This document shows positions 60,110 through 64,000 of a DNA stretch of 64,000 bases, piece by piece. The number at the start of each line of letters is the position of its first letter. Position 1 is the stretch's first letter. The position numbers and the translations under genes are program-made. The notes under the pieces were generated by a model, which saw only the letters and a list, made by a program, of their open reading frames with translations, did no database searches and was not told the origin of the DNA. Source of the stretch: VRUE01 sp963727465 (GTDB lineage Bacteria > Actinomycetota > Thermoleophilia > Solirubrobacterales > 70-9); NCBI GenBank assembly GCA_963727465.1, contig CAVSGL010000004.1, forward strand, positions 92,421-156,420, read 5' to 3'.

Positions 60110-60794
60110 ACCGCGCCCTCTCGGTGTGCCCATGACGGCGCACGCGCGGCAAGTTCTTTGCCCTAGCGCCCTCCCTCCGCCTGCGGCCCGACCTTCAGCA
60201 GGCTGGCGAGCAGCGTCCCGGCTGTTGCCTGACGCGCCGTCTTGCAGCGAGAGGCGCTGGCTGAGCTGACCGGCGACGAGCAGCGGCCTGGCCAGGCGAA
60301 GCACTTCGAGGTCGCGTTCGCCGACATCGCCCGGTACTTCGACCAGGTAGCTGGCATAGGTCCGAAGCCGCTTCGGGTCCCTGGGGTCGGCGACCGGGAA
60401 TTCGATTTCGGCGACCAGGACCGGATGCGCCCGGTCCGCCGCCCTCTGCCTGTCTGGGCTCGCCCCTGACCTTGCCGGTGAGACCAGCGTGGTTCAGGCC
60501 CGGTGGCGTCGAGTCGGGAAAGAGCAGGCTCTCCGGCCGCTTATGCGTCTCGCGCCGCGCATCGCTACCTCCCCTCGCATCACGTAGGCGCGGGGCTTTC
60601 GCTTTGCCTGTCGGAGCTTGCCGCTCCTTTGCCAATCGCCCGAGGCAGTTGGAGACCGCACCGGCCGATCTGCCGCCGAGTCCCTTGGCGACGGTGGTCG
60701 CGGTCAGCGGACCGTCGCCCTTGTGCTTGCGCAGGTAGGCGAGCACGAGGCCGTCGAGCTGGCCGGGGCGCAGGCGCTTCGGCGCGGCGCTCAC
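60110..60794 (-). pseudogene. Degenerate winged-helix gene
   Basis: From ATG 60794 the frame encodes LRPGQLDGLVLAYLRKHKGD, then LTATTVAKGLGGRSAGAVSN and CLGRLAKERQAPTGKAKAPR, a winged-helix. A later frame carries a sensible continuation, VAEIEFPVADPRDPKRLRTY and ASYLVEVPGDVGERDLEVLR, so at least one frameshift separates the halves; the true 3' end is not certain. Likely a mobile-element regulator decayed in place. The ATG overlaps the stop of the gene upstream. Confidence 0.5.
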
Positions 60795-61033
60795 TGGCGG
60801 TCCTCGCAGCGGGCGAGCGCGGTCAGCAGGCCGTTGCAGGTATCGAGCGCCAGCTGGTAGCTGCGCTTTGCCGCTTCGTCGGCTTCGCGGTACTCGCGCG
60901 CCTCAGCGCTCTCAGAGAGCCCGCCTTCGGCATCTGAGCGCAGCCGGGTGAGGACTTCGGCCAGATCCTCCGGTGGCATCGTCAGGTCGACCCCTTGCTC
61001 GCGAAACGCCTTGTCCCAGCCGAGGTCCTCCAT
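60791..61033 (-). CDS. Small helical protein
   Basis: 80 residues from ATG 61033: MEDLGWDKAFREQGVDLTMP, then LAEVLTRLRSDAEGGLSESA and SYQLALDTCNGLLTALARCE. All-helical and unrecognised. Its 5' flank in another frame continues as SALDRKDFAR and AERLGIELAEDLRLMED, so the visible start may only be the 3' part of a larger, frameshifted gene that reached upstream to about 61200. Confidence 0.45.
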   Translation of the reverse strand: MEDLGWDKAFREQGVDLTMPPEDLAEVLTRLRSDAEGGLSESAEAREYREADEAAKRSYQLALDTCNGLLTALARCEDRQ

Positions 61034-61326
61034 CAGCCGTAGGTCTTCGGCCAGCTCGATCCCCAGGCGCTCCGCGCCGCGCGAAGTCCTTTCGGTCGAG
61101 CGCCGAGTGCAGGTCCCCGGCGCAGCTCAGGTGGTCGAGTGACCATCTCCCAGAAGGCTTGGCGCTGTAGCGCCGCTGATCGTGACGGTGGTTGGCATCT
61201 GTGCCCCTTTCTGTTCAGGGCACCGAAGAAGCCGCCATCCAGCACGACTCGCGCGAGTACTTCGGCGAGTAGCGTTCTCCGTGCATCGAAGGCTTCGTCT
61301 TCGGTGCCGGCCCCGGGGCGCTCCAA
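61033..61326 (-). pseudogene. Degenerate coding region
   Basis: A 97-codon frame (MERPGAGTEDEAFDARRTLL) overlaps pieces of a second frame with CAGDLHSALDRKDFAR and, after a further change, RLGIELAEDLRLMEDL that flows into the next gene. Several indels are needed to join them. I list it as a worn gene, not as an intact one. Confidence 0.35.
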
Positions 61327-61591
61327 CGCCGCCGGGGCACTTATTGATTTCGCGTTACGACAGTAGCTCGGCGGGGCGCAGAAAGCGAGCCGGATTGTCT
61401 GGGATGCGCGGGGATTACGAGCGGATTCCGGGTCAGCAGATGTTCGACTGGACTTCTGGCGTTCACGGAGCTACTAAGGATGCATGAAGCCATTTCCTGC
61501 CGTCCTCAAGCAGCGCCGCGCCGTCCCGCGTGAAAGTTCAGCAGTGTCGTTTGCGCCCGGCCTTCGACCCCCCACGGGTGCGTCGCGCGGC

Positions 61592-62170
61592 GGTCGCCCG
61601 TCAGGTCACCTGTCCGGTCACCCGTCCGGTCGTCTTGCGCTGCGGCCGAAGAAGGGGTTTCTCGCAGCGCTGCGCCGTTTGCGCGCTTTGCGCTTTGCCG
61701 ACATCCCTACGTCACCCGAAGGTCGGTGCATTGGTTCGCCGCGTCGTAGTCATTCGTTCCTGTCGATGCTCCCTCTCGCGCCCTTCGCTCCCGGCGCCTT
61801 CGCTATCGCCTCCGCGCTGGCTTCGCAACGCTTCTCCCTCGCGCCGCCGCGCTGGCGCGCCGACGGCGCTCGGAATGGCGCGAATGCGAGGCCGACGAAG
61901 GCTCGGCCGCTGTCGCGCGGCGGCCACCCGTCAGGCCACCCGTGCGGCCACCCGTCAGGCCGCCCGTCCGGCCACCTCGCGCCATCGCAGAAGCGCGGGC
62001 TTTCGGCGGCGCAGCGCCGTTTGCGGGCTTTGCCTTTTGCCGACATTCCTACGTCGCCAATAGTTCGGTGCAAAGACATCGGCCATCGTCGCCATCGGCA
62101 TCGTTCCTCTCTTCTCTCTGCGCCCCTCGCTCCCGGCGCCTTCGCTATCACCTCCGCGCTGGTTCAGCAG
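61592..62170 (+). repeat. Imperfect ~330-bp tandem repeat with 12-bp minisatellites
   Basis: Each unit opens with 12-bp tandem copies of GGYCACCCGTCA/GGYCACCCGTCC-type (61592-61631, then 61922-61981) and goes on with similar segments such as GCCGTTTGCGxGCTTTGC, GCCGACATxCCTACGTC and CTCCCGGCGCCTTCGCTATC. The second copy runs to about 62170. An open frame on the plus strand (61484-62227, PSGHPSG repeats) could be coding or accidental. Confidence 0.8.
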
Positions 62171-62291
62171 CGCCTATCCGACCAACCGCGACCGTTTGCG
62201 TGTGCGATGACGTTTGAGGGCGCGTGAAGCGCAGGACGGCCCTGAGCCGCGACGTGGGCGCGGCAGGGCGTCCTCTACGCGTGTTCTCGCG

Positions 62292-62426
62292 GTGAGGCGC
62301 AAGGAGGCCGACCTGGACCGCTTCGTCGCCGCGCTGCTGGCGCTGGCGGCAGATGCCGACAGGGAGAGCCATGCGGACAGGCCGACTGGAGAGTCCTCGC
62401 GTGTGGAGCAATCATGTCGGCGATGA
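62292..62426 (+). CDS. Short ORF overlapping the recombinase start
   Basis: 44 residues from GTG 62292 (MRRKEADLDRFVAALLALAA), ending 13 bases inside the recombinase gene. Helical and acidic; with the AAGGAG directly inside it as a possible ribosome-binding site. It may be a small accessory gene coupled to the recombinase or a leader. Confidence 0.4.
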   Translation: MRRKEADLDRFVAALLALAADADRESHADRPTGESSRVEQSCRR

Positions 62427-64000
62427 AACGGGCGGCGATCTACCTGCGGGTCTCCACGGCCGCGCAGGCGACCAGGGGGCGTGAGCCGGAGGGCTACTCG
62501 ATCCCGGCCCAGCGCGAGGCGTGTCAGGCGAAGGCGGCCGAGCTGGATGCAGAAGTCGTCGCCGAGTACACCGACCGGGGCGAGTCGGCGAAGACCGCCG
62601 ACCGCCCGCAGCTCAAGGAGCTGCTCGCCCGGCTTGAGGAAAAGCGCGACCTCGACTACGTGATCGTCCACAAGGTCGATCGCCTCGCCCGCAACCGCTA
62701 CGACGACGCGACGATCACCTATGCGCTGCACGAAGCAGGGGTCGAGCTGGTCTCGGTCACCGAGAACATCGACCGCACGCCGGTCGGGCGCTTCATGCAC
62801 GCCATCGTCGCCGCCAATGCCGAGTTCTACTCGGCCAACCTGGCAGCGGAGGCGAGGAAGGGACTCGTCCAGAAGGCGAAGACCGGCGGCACGCCGACCC
62901 GCGCTCCCATCGGCTACCTCAACGTCCGCAAGGTGATCGAGGGCCGCGAACTCCGCACGGTCGAGGTCGATCCCGAGCGCGCCCCGCACATCCGCTGGGC
63001 CTTCGCCGCTTACGGCTCCGGCGCTTACACGCTGGACACCTTGCGCGCCGCATTGACCGAGCGCGGGCTGCGAACCCGCCCCACGGCGAAGAAGCCCGAA
63101 AAGCCGCTCTCGCGGTCCCAGCTCGCGGCGATGCTCCAGAACCCCTACTACGTGGGCGTCGTCCGCTACGCCGGGGTCGAGTACGAGGGCCGCCACGAGC
63201 ACCTGATCGACGCGGCGAGCTTCGCCAAAGCCAAGGCCGTGCTGGCTGCCCACAACCATGCGACCGAGAAGGACCGCAAGCACCACCACTACCTCAAGGG
63301 CTCGCTCTACTGCGGGCGCTGCGGCTCGCGGATGGGCCTGATCCAGGCGAAGGGCAACGGCGGGAAGTACCCGTACTTCTTCTGCATCGGCCGGATGAAG
63401 CGCACCGGCTGCAAGCAGCCCTACGTCCCCGTCGATCTGATCGAGACGGCGGTCGAGCGCGTCTACGGCAACGTGCGTATGCCGCGCAAGCAGACCGAGC
63501 GAATCCGCGAGAAGCTGGGTAAGGCGATGGCCGGGATGCGCGAGCAGGCCGAAGCCGAGGCGACGCGCCAGCGCAAACGCCTCGCCAAGCTGGGCGAGGA
63601 GCGCGAGAAGCTCTTGCACGCCTACTACGCCGGGGCGGTCCCGGTCGATCTGCTGCGACAAGAGCAGGACCGGCTCGCCACCGAGGTCAGCCAGGCCGAG
63701 CGCCACCTTGAAACCGCCGAGGCGGCATTCGGCGACGTCGAGGACACGCTCGGCAAGGCGCTCGACCTCTTGGCCGATTGCCAGCGCGCCTACCTGGCCG
63801 CTCCGGGCCACCTGCGCCGCCAATGGAACCAAGCCCTGTTCGAGCGGCTGGTCGTCCACGACGATGAGATCGAGGCGACCGAGATCGCCGAGCCATTCGC
63901 CACGCTGGCCGATCCCGAGCTATCGGCTCGGCTGGGTCGTGAGGCCGTCACGCAAACCGCCGCTTCTTCTGGCGGCGGTTCAAATGAGGGTCTTTTAGTC
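62414..64000 (+). CDS. Large serine recombinase (site-specific integrase/transposase), partial
   Basis: At least 529 residues; no stop before the window end. The resolvase domain starts AAIYLRVST with catalytic Ser at residue 14, then YSIPAQREACQAKAAELDAE, VIVHKVDRLARNRYDDATIT and GRFMHAIVAANAEFYSANLA. The recombinase domain contains RGLRTRPTAKKPEKPLSRSQ and LAAMLQNPYYVGVVRYAGVE. A zinc ribbon (SLYCGRCGSRMGL ... FFCIGRMKRTGCKQ) and a coiled coil (QRKRLAKLGEEREKLLHAYY) complete the large-serine-integrase layout. It probably moves an integrative element whose body lies beyond the window or includes the worn genes at 60-62 kb. The ATG at 62423 is an alternative start. Confidence 0.92.
   Translation, partial: MSAMKRAAIYLRVSTAAQATRGREPEGYSIPAQREACQAKAAELDAEVVAEYTDRGESAKTADRPQLKELLARLEEKRDLDYVIVHKVDRLARNRYDDATITYALHEAGVELVSVTENIDRTPVGRFMHAIVAANAEFYSANLAAEARKGLVQKAKTGGTPTRAPIGYLNVRKVIEGRELRTVEVDPERAPHIRWAFAAYGSGAYTLDTLRAALTERGLRTRPTAKKPEKPLSRSQLAAMLQNPYYVGVVRYAGVEYEGRHEHLIDAASFAKAKAVLAAHNHATEKDRKHHHYLKGSLYCGRCGSRMGLIQAKGNGGKYPYFFCIGRMKRTGCKQPYVPVDLIETAVERVYGNVRMPRKQTERIREKLGKAMAGMREQAEAEATRQRKRLAKLGEEREKLLHAYYAGAVPVDLLRQEQDRLATEVSQAERHLETAEAAFGDVEDTLGKALDLLADCQRAYLAAPGHLRRQWNQALFERLVVHDDEIEATEIAEPFATLADPELSARLGREAVTQTAASSGGGSNEGLLV

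Noticed and set aside
61484..62227. Coding sequence of 247 residues with PSGHPSG repeats
   Set aside because: It coincides with a tandem-repeat tract that is open in several frames on both strands, has no family resemblance and no clear ribosome-binding site; kept as a repeat only.

Overview
High-GC window from an actinobacterium. Dense, often 4-bp-overlapping operons, a deazaflavin (F420)-type nitroreductase, lipid acyltransferase (WS/DGAT) and tRNA genes without encoded CCA fit Actinomycetota; a deep soil lineage such as Thermoleophilia/Solirubrobacterales is a guess, not a measurement. The window mixes ordinary housekeeping genes with several accessory blocks.

1-22.7 kb. After a WS/DGAT acyltransferase, an epimerase and a small HTH protein, an AT-rich gap holds a promoter and a divergent tRNA-Thr(UGU). 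Only 25 nt later starts a seven-gene, translationally coupled operon (2455-10704): an arginyl-tRNA-synthetase-like class I synthetase, a PabA-PabB fusion with the PIKGT motif (4-amino-4-deoxychorismate synthase), a GNAT, a histone-deacetylase-like amidohydrolase, a chorismate-mutase-type protein (probable aminodeoxychorismate mutase), a cytochrome P450 and a SidA/PvdA-like N-hydroxylase. I read this as an apparently undescribed biosynthetic operon that carries its own tRNA and synthetase paralog. A PQQ-propeller lipoprotein follows. Next come cupin/TetR, a SnoaL-like protein, an F420-type reductase, a GMC oxidoreductase, two tandem secreted repeat proteins, a cupredoxin, an ECF sigma/anti-sigma pair and a GT87-like membrane protein.

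22.7-43.9 kb is an accessory zone of gene remnants, IS elements (IS982 remnant, IS630, IS3), toxin-antitoxin modules and repeated intergenic sequences. Some of these repeats are recognisable 3' fragments of tRNA-Glu; the intact tRNA-Glu(CUC) is at 43681-43753. Between the tRNA-Glu fragment (31505) and the intact gene lies a defence island: a RecB-like nuclease/SF1 helicase (frameshifted) followed by a TerB protein, a DUF2791/BrxD-like ATPase and an Lhr-like helicase. The last three match the Shango antiphage composition. The TerB gene is split by an IS3 element, so the system is probably dead here.

43.9-56.1 kb returns to ordinary genes (hydrolases, phosphoesterase, haloalkane-dehalogenase-like enzyme, trypsin-like protease, RDD, Nudix, cupin). 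It ends with a compact candidate RiPP locus on the minus strand: a 36-residue precursor-like peptide, an MvdC/MvdD-like ATP-grasp ligase, and a protein fusing a TIR-like nucleotide-binding domain to an EgtD-like methyltransferase.

56.1-64 kb holds a small zincin, short phage-like DNA-binding proteins separated by a 62-bp direct repeat, an effector-like protein with a nucleotide/TIR-type C-terminal domain, degenerate ORFs, a 12-bp minisatellite inside a larger imperfect tandem repeat, and a large serine recombinase that runs off the window end.

A palindrome of about 47 bp occurs three times (4763, 21345, 50182), once inside the linker of the PabAB fusion. Four separate genes are broken by what looks like one extra A each, so some apparent pseudogenes may be assembly errors.
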